Below are positions 45,436 to 54,075 of a stretch of DNA of 64,000 bases, one piece after another; positions within the stretch are counted from its first letter, which is position 1, and each line of letters starts with the position of its first letter. The stretch comes from an uncultured Bartonella sp. (GTDB lineage: Bacteria > Pseudomonadota > Alphaproteobacteria > Rhizobiales > Rhizobiaceae), in NCBI GenBank assembly GCA_946478665.1, contig CAMLCZ010000005.1, positions 1 through 64,000 of the forward strand, in the 5' to 3' direction. The position numbers and the translations under genes were made by a program. Under the pieces are notes generated by a model. That model was not told the origin of the DNA. It searched no databases and saw only the letters and a program-made list of their open reading frames with translations.

Positions 45436-45739
45436 TCACAGGTTTGCCTATCGCTTACACCACCAAAAGAACAGAATATAACTGGATATACTTCTCTATA
45501 TAGAAAACCCATATGCGCTGAAGCGCCTACCCCAGCCAGCTTTAACGGGGCTACCAAAATCGTAGTGAGATTTTTCAAAAGTTGTTTCAGCGTAGCTACT
45601 CAATCAATTGCTAATTTGCCGCAATCAACCAATCTGGCGCAGTCAATTATGTCAACTAAAGCGAAAACCCTAACCAAATATATCGACCGCTATAACAGAA
45701 GCCATATCTGTCGTAGATATATCCAACTAGACTTAAAAC
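45436..45739. other. Intergenic stretch with a decayed copy of the mnmA 3' end
   Basis: About 304 bases between convergent genes. Positions 45550-45596 match the last codons of mnmA (45744-45790) at 37 of 47 bases on the same strand. The DNA between the two copies has no similarity to mnmA and no gene. A weak 21-base periodicity (CAATCAA... at 45602 and 45623) is seen. Confidence 0.55.
45550..45596 (-). repeat. Diverged duplicate of the mnmA C-terminal coding end
   Basis: Reads LKQLLKNLTTIL on the minus strand against [12 protein letters not shown] at the true mnmA end, 194 bases away. It has no other mnmA sequence attached. Confidence 0.6.
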
Positions 45740-46936
45740 TTAAGCGGCTGAAATCGTATTCAAATTTTCCAAAAGTTGTTTCAGCATGGCTTCTGCTTGT
45801 GGTGCGCGTTCAGAATGCGTAATAAAACCGCCACCTAAAACACGCGCGTCATTGCCTTCCCCGTCATAAAGCACACAAGCCTGCCCTGGTGCTACGCCGG
45901 TTTCACCTTCAAGAAGCTCAACAGAAAATCTATTTTGCTCATAACGAAGAATAGCTGGACGTGGTGGTCGTGTAGACCGAACTTTCGCAGCAACTTCCAA
46001 GCCCTCTTCTGGAAAATTATCCAGATCTTCATCGCCTAACCAATTTGCATCACGCAAAAACAATTTGTGTGTTTCCAGTGCCTCGCGTGGCCCAACAACG
46101 ACACGTGCATGTTCAGCATCAAGATAGACAACATAAAGAGCACCACCCGTTGCCACACCTATTCCACGACGCTGACCAATTGTGTAGTTCAATATACCAT
46201 TATGGCGCCCCAGGATACGCCCATCAATGTGAACGATATCACCAGGATTGGCTGCTTCTGGACGCAATTTTGCAATAACATCAGTATATTTTCCCTGCGG
46301 CACAAAACAGATATCTTGACTGTCGTGCTTGTCGGCAACCACCAGCCCCATTTTTGCGGCCAACTCTCTTACACGCGGTTTTGACAAATCACCCAATGGA
46401 AAGCGTAGATAGTCGATTTGCTCTTGCGTTGTTGCAAAAAGAAAATAACTTTGATCCCTATCCGCATCAACTGGACGATACATAGCGCGATGAACACCGT
46501 TTTGACGACTGCGTATATAATGTCCCGTTGCCAATGCATCGGCACCAAGATCGCGAGCAGTTGCTAAAAGATCAGCAAACTTTACAGTCTGGTTACAAGC
46601 AACACATGGAATTGGCGTTTCGCCATGCGCATAACTTTCAGCAAATGGATTAATAACAGCTTCACGAAACCGCGCTTCATAATCCAGCACATAATGCGGT
46701 ATCCCAAGTGTTTCTGAAACACGGCGGGCGTCTTCGATATCTTGTCCAGCACAACATGAACCAACACGATGGGTCGCAGCTCCATGGTCATAAAGTTGCA
46801 GCGTTACGCCTACAACATCATAGCCTTCTTTTTTCAACAGTCCTGCAACGACAGAGGAATCAACACCACCTGACATAGCAACCACTACTCTGGTTTCCTC
46901 AGGACGACGCGGAAGATCAAGACTGTTGAGAGACAT
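45740..46936 (-). CDS. mnmA: tRNA-uridine 2-sulfurtransferase
   Basis: MnmA of 398 residues thiolates U34 of tRNA-Lys, -Glu and -Gln. It has the PP-loop [15 protein letters not shown], the catalytic Cys pair ([15 protein letters not shown] and [16 protein letters not shown]), and the [12 protein letters not shown] and [14 protein letters not shown] segments. The open frame runs up to 47020, but the ATG at 46936 has an AAAGGTGAACTT ribosome site and fits the family. Confidence 0.96.
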   Translation of the reverse strand: MSLNSLDLPRRPEETRVVVAMSGGVDSSVVAGLLKKEGYDVVGVTLQLYDHGAATHRVGSCCAGQDIEDARRVSETLGIPHYVLDYEARFREAVINPFAESYAHGETPIPCVACNQTVKFADLLATARDLGADALATGHYIRSRQNGVHRAMYRPVDADRDQSYFLFATTQEQIDYLRFPLGDLSKPRVRELAAKMGLVVADKHDSQDICFVPQGKYTDVIAKLRPEAANPGDIVHIDGRILGRHNGILNYTIGQRRGIGVATGGALYVVYLDAEHARVVVGPREALETHKLFLRDANWLGDEDLDNFPEEGLEVAAKVRSTRPPRPAILRYEQNRFSVELLEGETGVAPGQACVLYDGEGNDARVLGGGFITHSERAPQAEAMLKQLLENLNTISAA

Positions 46937-47297
46937 AAGTTCACCTTTTATCCAAATGACGGACATCCCCCGTAATTTTGTCCGGTAACTGTATATTGCC
47001 TTCAAGAAGAGACAATACAACCGTCAAAAGAAAAATTGAATGCAGAACGAAGCGATATCGTCATATATGCATGGATGAGTTTATAAAAAAAAACAAAAAA
47101 AATAAAGTGGTGTTTCTATTTCAAGTTTTCAAAACTCCGCGCTTTACAGATAACGCACTGTTTTAATTATGTTTTATTCGATGAATTGCAAAAATCGTGC
47201 GCAAAAGTGTTAACAGTCCCTTTAGACCTATTTAGTTATTTTTTAAAGCTCAGCGGTTATGGTCATGTCAGGTCCTTGAATAAGAGTAGAGAGTACA
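46937..47297. other. Divergent promoter region mnmA/sciP
   Basis: About 360 AT-rich bases without a gene. A GTGTTAAC half-site like those bound by CtrA lies near 47208, upstream of sciP. No other structure is evident. Confidence 0.45.
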
Positions 47298-47573
47298 ATG
47301 ACCGAATTAGTAAGAACACGCGTAAAATATGTTATCGGCCCGGATGGGAGCCCACTCACGATTACCGACCTACCGCCTACAAATACTAGGCGTTGGGTGA
47401 TACGTCGCAAAGCGGAAGTTGTTGCGGCTGTGAGAGGCGGACTGCTCAGCTTGGATGAAGCTTGCCAACGTTATACCCTAACAGTGGAGGAGTTTCTTTC
47501 CTGGCAGTGTTCGATAGACGAGCATGGTTTGGCGGGATTGCGTACTACACGCATTCAGCAATACAGACACTGA
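47298..47573 (+). CDS. sciP: CtrA inhibitor SciP (DUF1153)
   Basis: SciP of 91 residues, a small helix-turn-helix protein (DUF1153) that in Caulobacter binds CtrA and blocks its transcriptional activation in G1. Family features are KYVIGPDGSPLTITDLPP, RWVIRRKAEVVAAVRGGLLSLDEACQRY and EFLSWQ. It lies 1.5 kb from ctrA, with fliJ between, and ends in a strong terminator. Confidence 0.93.
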   Translation: MTELVRTRVKYVIGPDGSPLTITDLPPTNTRRWVIRRKAEVVAAVRGGLLSLDEACQRYTLTVEEFLSWQCSIDEHGLAGLRTTRIQQYRH

Positions 47574-47611
47574 TCGTCGCTCGATCATTTCCGTACCCAA
47601 TATATATTATT

Positions 47612-47650
47612 AAACAACCGTTCCTTTCACCAAAGGAGCGGTTGTTTTAT
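47612..47650 (+). terminator. Terminator after sciP
   Basis: A 16-base arm AAACAACCGTTCCTTT (47612-47627) pairs, with one G-T, with the arm at 47632-47647; TTTTAT follows. Confidence 0.88.
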
Positions 47651-47741
47651 ATTTGAGAAAAACAATTAATAAAAAATGGCCGGAAACCCAACCATTCACC
47701 TAACGCACTATTTGTCGAAACAATTTTGCATACGTCGCGAT

Positions 47742-47783
47742 CGTTCAATTTCTATACGCTACCGCTCAATTTTTAAACGGTAA
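47742..47783. repeat. Two 21-bp degenerate direct repeats
   Basis: CGTTCAATTTCTATACGCTAC at 47742 is followed directly by a related unit at 47763 beginning CGCTCAATTTTTAAACGG; a third partial match (CGCTCA) starts at 47784. They lie just after the fliJ stop codon region. Confidence 0.4.
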
Positions 47784-47808
47784 CGCTCACTAGCGATTGA
47801 TAGATATA

Positions 47809-48195
47809 TCAACCGATCATTGAACGACGTTGCACAAAATCGATATCGCTATCAGTAATGGTTTTGCCATCGCGTTCTTCAATAGCTTGTGCGCGTTGAA
47901 GTTCCGCTTCAAACTCATGCAATACCATTTCCGCTGAAGCTTTCTGGATTTGAAGATCGCGAATTGAGTTCATCAAATTTTCACGGCGTTGACGGGCTGC
48001 ACGTGCAAATGTCGGGTAAGCAAAATGATTGATGTCTGTGATGCCAGATTTACGCTCTTCATTAACAATCTGCGCTTCAAGCTCGCTTGTCATGCGTTCA
48101 AACTCGCCCATCATCATATCAAGCTGGGAAATCTGGCGGCGTTTTTCCCGCACTTGAAACATTTTTAATCGAACCACACTTTCACGCGGCTTCAT
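47809..48195 (-). CDS. fliJ: FliJ-like flagellar export chaperone
   Basis: Protein of 128 residues, almost wholly helical coiled coil (RLKMFQVREKRRQISQLDMMMGEFERMTSELEAQI and later QKASAEMVLHEFEAELQRAQAIEERD), like FliJ, which couples the flagellar export ATPase to the gate. It lies between sciP and ctrA, as in other Rhizobiales. No other flagellar gene is in the window, so motility cannot be concluded. GGGAG precedes the ATG. Confidence 0.75.
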   Translation of the reverse strand: MKPRESVVRLKMFQVREKRRQISQLDMMMGEFERMTSELEAQIVNEERKSGITDINHFAYPTFARAARQRRENLMNSIRDLQIQKASAEMVLHEFEAELQRAQAIEERDGKTITDSDIDFVQRRSMIG

Positions 48196-48213
48196 ACGCA
48201 GTACTCCCTACTC

Positions 48214-48234
48214 CGTGAACAATACACGTTCACG
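48214..48234. promoter_or_regulatory. Perfect inverted repeat before fliJ
   Basis: CGTGAAC (48214-48220) and GTTCACG (48228-48234) flank a 7-base spacer, 18 bases upstream of the fliJ ATG. It could be a dimeric regulator site; the regulator is not known. Confidence 0.4.
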
Positions 48235-48452
48235 CCATGATACTCATTACTCAAAACCGCTATCAGAAACACGCCCCGTTTCGTCTCCAAAAAAATAGCA
48301 CCAACAAAATGCAACCTAAACAGCTTAAAAAACAGCTGCGATCAGGCAACAAACAAGGCGTCGGTAACCATTTATTTACGGTCTTCTCACACTATAGGCA
48401 AAGAGGCTTAAAGCTCGGTAAACAAAAAGACAGTTTTTAAACTAAAAACTAT

Positions 48453-48585
48453 GAGTCGTAAGAGTCACTTACAGGCATTTCTTAAAGTAAAAATTAAGCA
48501 TTTCTATTAGGATTTTATCTGCTAGAATCAAGGGAATGTCAGTTTTTTTTAATTAATTTTCATTAACATCTTGCCAACAAGAATC
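48453..48585. promoter_or_regulatory. Cluster of four GANTC sites upstream of ctrA
   Basis: GAGTC at 48453 and 48462, GAATC at 48525 and 48581. GANTC is the CcrM methylation site of alphaproteobacteria; four in 133 bases is more than expected by chance in AT-rich DNA. Confidence 0.55.
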
Positions 48586-48593
48586 ATATTTTG

Positions 48594-48711
48594 TTAACCA
48601 TTCTGGTGCAAACTGGAGATAGAGGCAACGAACTGTTCTGCGTGCTGCCGGGCTGTAAAATTAAACCTTGAATAAGGGCATGATTTTACGCTGTTTTTAG
48701 AGATTAACCAT
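48594..48711 (+). promoter_or_regulatory. CtrA half-sites upstream of ctrA
   Basis: TTAACCAT occurs at 48594-48601 and 48704-48711, matching the half-site reported for CtrA in Sinorhizobium and Brucella. They suggest feedback control of ctrA. Confidence 0.55.
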
Positions 48712-48784
48712 GCAGCTGCAAAAGCAGTTGTTTGTTATAGACCACGGTCTCGCCTGATTCGGGCGCCGGAAAGGGGATATTCGA

Positions 48785-49486
48785 ATGCGCGTATTACTGA
48801 TTGAAGACGACAGCGCAACAGCAACAAGTATTGAATTGATGCTGAAGTCGGAAAGCTTTAATGTTTACACAACAGATCTCGGAGAAGAAGGCGTAGATCT
48901 GGGCAAACTCTATGATTACGACATCATTTTGCTTGACCTTAATCTACCAGATATGTCGGGATATGAAGTATTGCGTACATTACGTCTGTCCAAGGTAAAA
49001 ACACCTATCCTTATCCTTTCTGGTATGGGGGGTATTGAAGACAAGGTCCGTGGTCTTGGCTTTGGCGCCGATGACTATATGACAAAGCCATTTCATAAAG
49101 ACGAACTGATTGCTCGCATTCATGCAATTGTCCGCCGTTCCAAAGGACATGCTCAATCAATTATCGCAACCGGCGATCTCATTGTTAATCTTGATGCGAA
49201 AACAGTTGAGATTGGAGGCCATCCAGTTCACCTAACTGGCAAAGAATATCAGATGCTTGAGCTTTTATCACTTCGTAAAGGCACCACACTGACAAAAGAA
49301 ATGTTCCTTAACCACCTTTATGGCGGCATGGACGAACCAGAACTAAAGATTATCGACGTTTTCATCTGCAAATTGCGCAAAAAACTCGACGCTGTTTCCG
49401 GTGGTATTAATTACATTGAAACAGTATGGGGACGCGGCTATGTATTGCGCGAACCAATGGGCGAAGAACTTCGCGAAACAGCTTAA
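48785..49486 (+). CDS. ctrA: Cell cycle response regulator CtrA
   Basis: CtrA of 233 residues, the essential master regulator of the alphaproteobacterial cell cycle. The receiver starts [20 protein letters not shown], with phospho-acceptor D51 in ILLDLNLP; the winged helix shows [36 protein letters not shown] and [10 protein letters not shown]. It should be phosphorylated through CckA and ChpT, the latter encoded just downstream. AAAGGGGATATTCGA precedes the ATG. The C-terminus is ETA rather than the Caulobacter AA end. Confidence 0.98.
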   Translation: MRVLLIEDDSATATSIELMLKSESFNVYTTDLGEEGVDLGKLYDYDIILLDLNLPDMSGYEVLRTLRLSKVKTPILILSGMGGIEDKVRGLGFGADDYMTKPFHKDELIARIHAIVRRSKGHAQSIIATGDLIVNLDAKTVEIGGHPVHLTGKEYQMLELLSLRKGTTLTKEMFLNHLYGGMDEPELKIIDVFICKLRKKLDAVSGGINYIETVWGRGYVLREPMGEELRETA

Positions 49487-49507
49487 TAATAGCTTTTTCA
49501 ATTATTG

Positions 49508-49546
49508 AAAAAAGGCTCGATGGTTTTATGTCATCGAGCCTTTTTT
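49508..49546 (+). terminator. Terminator after ctrA
   Basis: Perfect stem AAAAAAGGCTCGATG / CATCGAGCCTTTTTT (49508-49522 and 49532-49546), 22 bases after the ctrA stop. Confidence 0.93.
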
Positions 49547-49746
49547 ATGGTCATTGAATGAAAATTTTCGATCGCGATTTTATTATCTAAATGCAACCGT
49601 CCGTTATAATGACGATTGCTTTATCTCATAAAATAACAAATGTTTATGCAGGCGGTAAAGTGAGCCAAACCATCGCAATCGATTAACTTGTTAAATCCTG
49701 TTTCGTTCAAAAACAAAATTGCTTGGTATTATCAGTCAAGCCAACA

Positions 49747-50385
49747 CTAGAGTGGTTGACCAGCCGTAAAAGTTATCACCTCTGGCAATGCCTGAATTGC
49801 GATAGGCATATTACTCAACTGTGACAATAAAAGAGTATAATATGGCTGAATTGCATGGGCATCGATTGGTTCAGATGGTGTCTGACCGTTATAAAGTTCC
49901 AAGAATTTCGGCGGAACACGTAACATTTTCCCACTCACTTTAAGTTGGAAATTGCGTTTGCCATTTTCTTCGCGAATAGAAACATAAATATCACCACCGC
50001 GCGGAATTGAGGCATTTGCAATCAGAACAAGATTAAGCAGCAGTTTAACTTCATTTTTAGGCAAAAGAAGCCGCGGTGCCTGCCAATCCAAATTGGCTTT
50101 TTCGTTCTGCATAAAATTCTTTGCGACACTTTCTGCGTCGCCACTGTCAATTTCACTACCGGCAGAACCAGCTGCGCCAAAGGCTATGCGTGCAAATTGT
50201 AAACGTGCTGATGCGTTTACAGCCGACATACGAATCAATTGCAATGCATCTTCTTCTGCACCACCTTCATCGAAAAGTTCTATACCATTATTGATAGCGC
50301 CCACCGGAGAAATCAGATCATGACAGATACGGCTGCATAGCAAAGCGGCGAGATCTGCAGGGCTTAAAGTAACGGCAAGCGTCAT
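49747..50385 (-). CDS. chpT: Histidine phosphotransferase ChpT
   Basis: ChpT of 212 residues passes phosphate from CckA to CtrA and CpdR. The helical hairpin with the phospho-accepting His22 is in LCSRICHDLISPVGAINNG; the C-terminal part is a degenerate ATPase-like fold (VKLLLNLVLIANASIPRGGDIYVSI) that does not bind ATP. It is convergent with ctrA, the same neighbourhood as in Brucella. Confidence 0.93.
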   Translation of the reverse strand: MTLAVTLSPADLAALLCSRICHDLISPVGAINNGIELFDEGGAEEDALQLIRMSAVNASARLQFARIAFGAAGSAGSEIDSGDAESVAKNFMQNEKANLDWQAPRLLLPKNEVKLLLNLVLIANASIPRGGDIYVSIREENGKRNFQLKVSGKMLRVPPKFLELYNGQTPSEPIDAHAIQPYYTLLLSQLSNMPIAIQALPEVITFTAGQPL

Positions 50386-50595
50386 AATATGTTTATCTCC
50401 AAAATTATTAACCGACGCATATACTGGCTTTAAACCCTTAATTTTTCATGGACACGTGGACAAATTGTGATGAAAGAAAGTTGCTTTTATTGAACTTTTT
50501 TTAACAATTTAAATAGTTTTGCCAGTTAGCATACAATCGAATCGGATCAAAAAACTAAAAGATCCAGTTATAAAGTGACTAAAAAGGTGAAACAT

Positions 50596-51192
50596 ATGAC
50601 ACGTTCCATCCATACTCACTGGCGCATAGTATCGGCATTCTTCACGTTAATACTTCTTATTAATGTCGGATTGGTGATCTCTGACGCACAAGCAGCCCCA
50701 CAACAGGACGGTCGTTTCTCCTCACAGGAAATTATCGATTCGGGTCATCGCTTTTTTGGCGATGCCGCTGGCAGCATGGGAACAGCAATAGAAAATATTT
50801 TCTCTAAATACGGTTTGCCAAATGGCTATATCCTTGGAGAAGAAGGTTCTGGTGCGATTATCGGTGGCTTATCCTATGGTGAAGGCACATTGTATACAAA
50901 AAACGCTGGTGACCATAAGGTATTCTGGCAAGGTCCATCCATTGGTTGGGACTTTGGCGGACAAGGATCCCGTTTAATGATTTTGGTATACGAGCTTGAT
51001 AATTTGAACAATCTCTGGGGACGTTATGCCGGCGTATCTGGATCTGCCTATTTCGTTGCCGGTGTTGGCTTCCACGTCTTGAAAAAAGAAAACATACTTC
51101 TGGTTCCGGTCAGAACAGGTGTTGGAGCGCGGTTGGGCATCAATATCGGATATTTGAAGCTGACCAAAAAAGCCACGTGGAATCCGTTTTAA
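50596..51192 (+). CDS. eipA: Envelope integrity protein EipA (DUF1134)
   Basis: Exported protein of 198 residues with a signal peptide cut after AQAA (about 38) and a DUF1134 domain (FGDAAGSMGTAIENIFSKYGLPNGYILGEEGSGAIIGGLSYGEG and WQGPSIGWDFGGQGSR). EipA of Brucella is a periplasmic beta-sheet protein needed for envelope integrity and controlled by CtrA. The start is the ATG at 50596 after AAAGGTGAAAC; an in-frame GTG at 50575 is less likely. A GAATC site lies at 50539. Confidence 0.92.
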   Translation: MTRSIHTHWRIVSAFFTLILLINVGLVISDAQAAPQQDGRFSSQEIIDSGHRFFGDAAGSMGTAIENIFSKYGLPNGYILGEEGSGAIIGGLSYGEGTLYTKNAGDHKVFWQGPSIGWDFGGQGSRLMILVYELDNLNNLWGRYAGVSGSAYFVAGVGFHVLKKENILLVPVRTGVGARLGINIGYLKLTKKATWNPF

Positions 51193-51219
51193 TTCATTCA
51201 CGCTCTGTCGGAGCAATTC

Positions 51220-51996
51220 ATGTTCATTCAATCGGCTCTCTTTTTTGTCCTTGGCATTGCCGTCACCTTGTTTGTGACGATGCTGATAGCGCCGATAATC
51301 TGGCGTAGAGCGCTTTACTTGGCAAAGAAAGCGCTTGCGACAGAAATACCGCTAAGCATTACTGAAATAGAAGCAGATTTGGATTTTCTCAAATCCCGTC
51401 ATGCGATTGAAATTGTTAAGCGGGACGAGAAATATAATGACCTGTTCAGCAAATATAATGCACAAAAACTCGAGCTTGGAATTGCCACTGAACAGCTTTC
51501 TGGCAAATTCGAGCTTGAGCACCAGTTAAACCAGTTAAAAGATAAACTGTCTGATACATACGACGAACTTGTTGTTGAACGCCAACTTGTTGATAAGCTT
51601 GGAAATAATGAAAAACGTGGAATTCGGGAATTGCGTAAAATTCTATTAAATGAGCGACGCGACGATATTGATCGCGACAAATATGAAGCCGAAATAAAAT
51701 CGCTACAGGAAGAAATAACCCACCTAAAACAGGAACTCGAACAAGCGACAGTAAAACAAGCGACTACCGGCATTGAACAAGAGCAGATAGCAAAACTGCG
51801 CAATGAGATTCTGAACTTTACAGCGCGCTTGACGGCCGATGTTGCTAAAAAGGAAGGCAAGGATTCCCCAATCAACAAATTGATTAAAGCGCCGCACAGT
51901 CCAACGAGTCTGGCTGCCCGCATCGAAGCCAACCTCACCGAAACAGCAAAAGATACAAAAGACAAACCGAAAAAACCTAGAACACGGTCAAAGTAA
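51220..51996 (+). CDS. Conserved membrane-anchored coiled-coil protein
   Basis: Protein of 258 residues, conserved in Rhizobiales but of unknown function. One N-terminal membrane helix (about 5-28) is followed by WRRALYLAKKALATEIPLSITEIEADLDFLKSRHAIE, then a long charged coiled coil (about 60-200) and a basic C-terminal tail (KDKPKKPRTRSK). It follows eipA by 27 bases on the same strand, so a role in the envelope is possible but only inferred. Confidence 0.78.
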   Translation: MFIQSALFFVLGIAVTLFVTMLIAPIIWRRALYLAKKALATEIPLSITEIEADLDFLKSRHAIEIVKRDEKYNDLFSKYNAQKLELGIATEQLSGKFELEHQLNQLKDKLSDTYDELVVERQLVDKLGNNEKRGIRELRKILLNERRDDIDRDKYEAEIKSLQEEITHLKQELEQATVKQATTGIEQEQIAKLRNEILNFTARLTADVAKKEGKDSPINKLIKAPHSPTSLAARIEANLTETAKDTKDKPKKPRTRSK

Positions 51997-52199
51997 GTCT
52001 CAAAAAACACGACAAAACCTGCTAAAATCACGCATTGGCAAGAGAAAACTGTGAATCACGTTCCATAAGTGCAGTTGAATGTCGCTTCTCTTATAGCAGC
52101 ATCATGCTACTCCAGTATAAGGAAGAGTAGAAAGCATAATTTATAGCTTTTGATGAAGCATGATTTTTGCCAACATAATGGTACGTGAGGACCAATATT

Positions 52200-53522
52200 G
52201 TGTTTGAGAAACTATTTCACCTATCAGAGAATAAAACACGGACAGGCATTGAAATTAGCGCTGGTTTAACGACCTTCCTGACAATGTCATATATTCTTGC
52301 TGTCAATCCTAATATTCTTGGCGCCGCAGGCATGGATAAGGGGGCAGTATTTGTGGCCACGTGTTTGGCTGCGGCTGTCGGTTGTATCATTATGGCGTTC
52401 CTTGCCAATTGGCCTGTAGGAATGGCACCTGGCATGGGGCTTAACGCCTTTTTTGCGTATTCCGTTGTTATCACCATGGGATACACTTGGGAACAAGCCT
52501 TGGGAGCAGTGTTCTTATCCGGTGTTGTATTTCTAATACTCACCGCCTCGGGTATTCGCCGTTGGTTGATTGGTGGCATACCAAAATCGCTACGAAGTTC
52601 CATTGCTGCTGGCATCGGTATGTTTCTAGCAATTGTAGCCTTCGAAAATGCCGGAATTGTTGTAAAAAATGACGCTACAATTATCGCTTTGGGTGACGTA
52701 ACTAGGTCAGCAGCTGTCTTGGCTGGCATCGGGCTTTTTGTCATCGTTGCGCTCGATACTTTCAAGGTTCGCGGTGCCATTTTGATCGGTATCGTTGTGG
52801 TTACTATTCTGTCCTTTATTTTTACAGATGAAGGATATCGTAATTTTCAGGCTCTTATCCATAGTGGCGGTGTTTCTCTTCCTCCCTCTATCGCACCAAC
52901 GTTTCTGAAATTGGATATAGCCGGTGTTTTTCATACTGGTATTTTTCATGTTTTATTGGTTTTTGTTCTCGTTGAAATATTTGATGCCACGGGAACACTT
53001 GTGGGCGTTGGCAAACGAGCAGGTCTAATCCCGGAAGATAAACCAAACAATCTTGGCAAAGCATTGTTTGCTGACAGTACAGCAATTTTGGCAGGATCAC
53101 TGATCGGAACCAGTTCTACAACGGCTTTTGTAGAAAGTGCTTCCGGCGTGGCAGCTGGTGGGCGTACAGGCCTAACAGCCTTGACAGTTGGTGTGTTGTT
53201 TATATTGGCGCTATTCTTATCACCTATTGCCCTCGCAATACCGTCCTATGCAACAGCGCCAGCTCTGATATATGTTGCTTGCCTGATGATGCGCGAATTT
53301 GCCGAAATCAATTGGGATGACATTGTTGAAGCAACACCAGCGGCACTCACTGCCCTACTCATGCCACTGACCTATTCAATTGCCAATGGATTGGCAATCG
53401 GCTTTATCAGCTATGCATGTCTCAAAACGATGACTGGTAAATGGCGTTCTGTACATCCAGCAACATGGATTATTGCTATTCTATTTATTATTCGCTTCCT
53501 CATGGAATCTCACCTCATGTAA
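52200..53522 (+). CDS. NCS2-family purine permease
   Basis: Uptake carrier of 441 residues of the AzgA/GhxP branch of NCS2 (guanine, hypoxanthine or adenine). It has about 13 hydrophobic segments, GLTTFLTMSYILAVNPNIL, the conserved GMAPGMGLNAFFAY, and the substrate-site segment LFADSTAILAGSLIGTSSTTAFVESASGVAAGGRTGL. The likely start is GTG at 52200, 8 bases after GAGGA; an in-frame GTG at 52185 overlaps that ribosome site. With apt and prs it fits purine salvage. Confidence 0.92.
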   Translation: MFEKLFHLSENKTRTGIEISAGLTTFLTMSYILAVNPNILGAAGMDKGAVFVATCLAAAVGCIIMAFLANWPVGMAPGMGLNAFFAYSVVITMGYTWEQALGAVFLSGVVFLILTASGIRRWLIGGIPKSLRSSIAAGIGMFLAIVAFENAGIVVKNDATIIALGDVTRSAAVLAGIGLFVIVALDTFKVRGAILIGIVVVTILSFIFTDEGYRNFQALIHSGGVSLPPSIAPTFLKLDIAGVFHTGIFHVLLVFVLVEIFDATGTLVGVGKRAGLIPEDKPNNLGKALFADSTAILAGSLIGTSSTTAFVESASGVAAGGRTGLTALTVGVLFILALFLSPIALAIPSYATAPALIYVACLMMREFAEINWDDIVEATPAALTALLMPLTYSIANGLAIGFISYACLKTMTGKWRSVHPATWIIAILFIIRFLMESHLM

Positions 53523-54075
53523 ATATAGCGATGAGCTATTGAACGTGAGGTAGATGCATAACGAAAAATCGTTGCGACCATTGAATGGCTCTAGTGATGA
53601 TGGTGTGGTTTCAACAATGAAAACTAGATATGTTTCATTTATGAAATCGCACCAAATATTCATGGGTCTTGCCCTATACAAACTGTGCACGCCATTTATA
53701 ATTAGAAGCCGACTAGAGCGAATAAAAGTATTTCGACGGCACCTGATATATCGCCGCAACAGTTTGAAACAAGCATATGATCGGCACTTTTGTGTTTCAA
53801 TCACAAGCATTTGCAAACATAGTGATTACGTTCAAATGATATGAATTGGGCTTTTAACTGTTCGCATAACATCATCTAATCAAGGAGTAATACTTGTCGG
53901 ATAATTGTCATCTCGCGGATAATTTTTTCATTTCCTTGGTGATCGTTTGCTCAAATCTATCGATCCAATAGGCAACACACGTCAGATGATTTCCATTTTC
54001 ATAGCAAAAAGGCCGGAAAAATCCGGCCTTTAAATATATAAATTTTTGGTCGTGCATGATTTGCTACGACTAAAC
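53523..54075. other. Intergenic stretch without a supported gene
   Basis: About 550 bases. Two overlapping open frames on opposite strands (about 96 and 111 codons) show no recognisable domain. CGGATAATT is repeated at 53898 and 53916. A minus-strand terminator is at 54003-54031. Confidence 0.5.
54003..54031 (-). terminator. Terminator after the GnnB-like gene
   Basis: Stem AAAGGCCGGA / TCCGGCCTTT (54008-54017 and 54022-54031), followed on the minus strand by TTTTTGCT. Confidence 0.85.

Larger units (their letters stand above)
48196..48784. other. ctrA/fliJ divergent control region
   Basis: About 590 bases, the longest gene-free stretch. Next to fliJ is a 7-bp inverted repeat; nearer ctrA are four GANTC sites (48453, 48462, 48525, 48581) and two TTAACCAT half-sites (48594, 48704). 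The layout suggests that CcrM methylation and CtrA itself control ctrA. Confidence 0.65.

Noticed and set aside
48482..48497. TTAA-N8-TTAA as a full CtrA site
   Set aside because: The CtrA consensus needs a 7-base spacer; this one has 8 bases, so only the TTAACCAT half-sites were kept.
53554..53844. 96-codon open frame on the plus strand after the purine permease
   Set aside because: No recognisable domain, ribosome site too close to the ATG, and an equally long frame on the other strand; likely chance.
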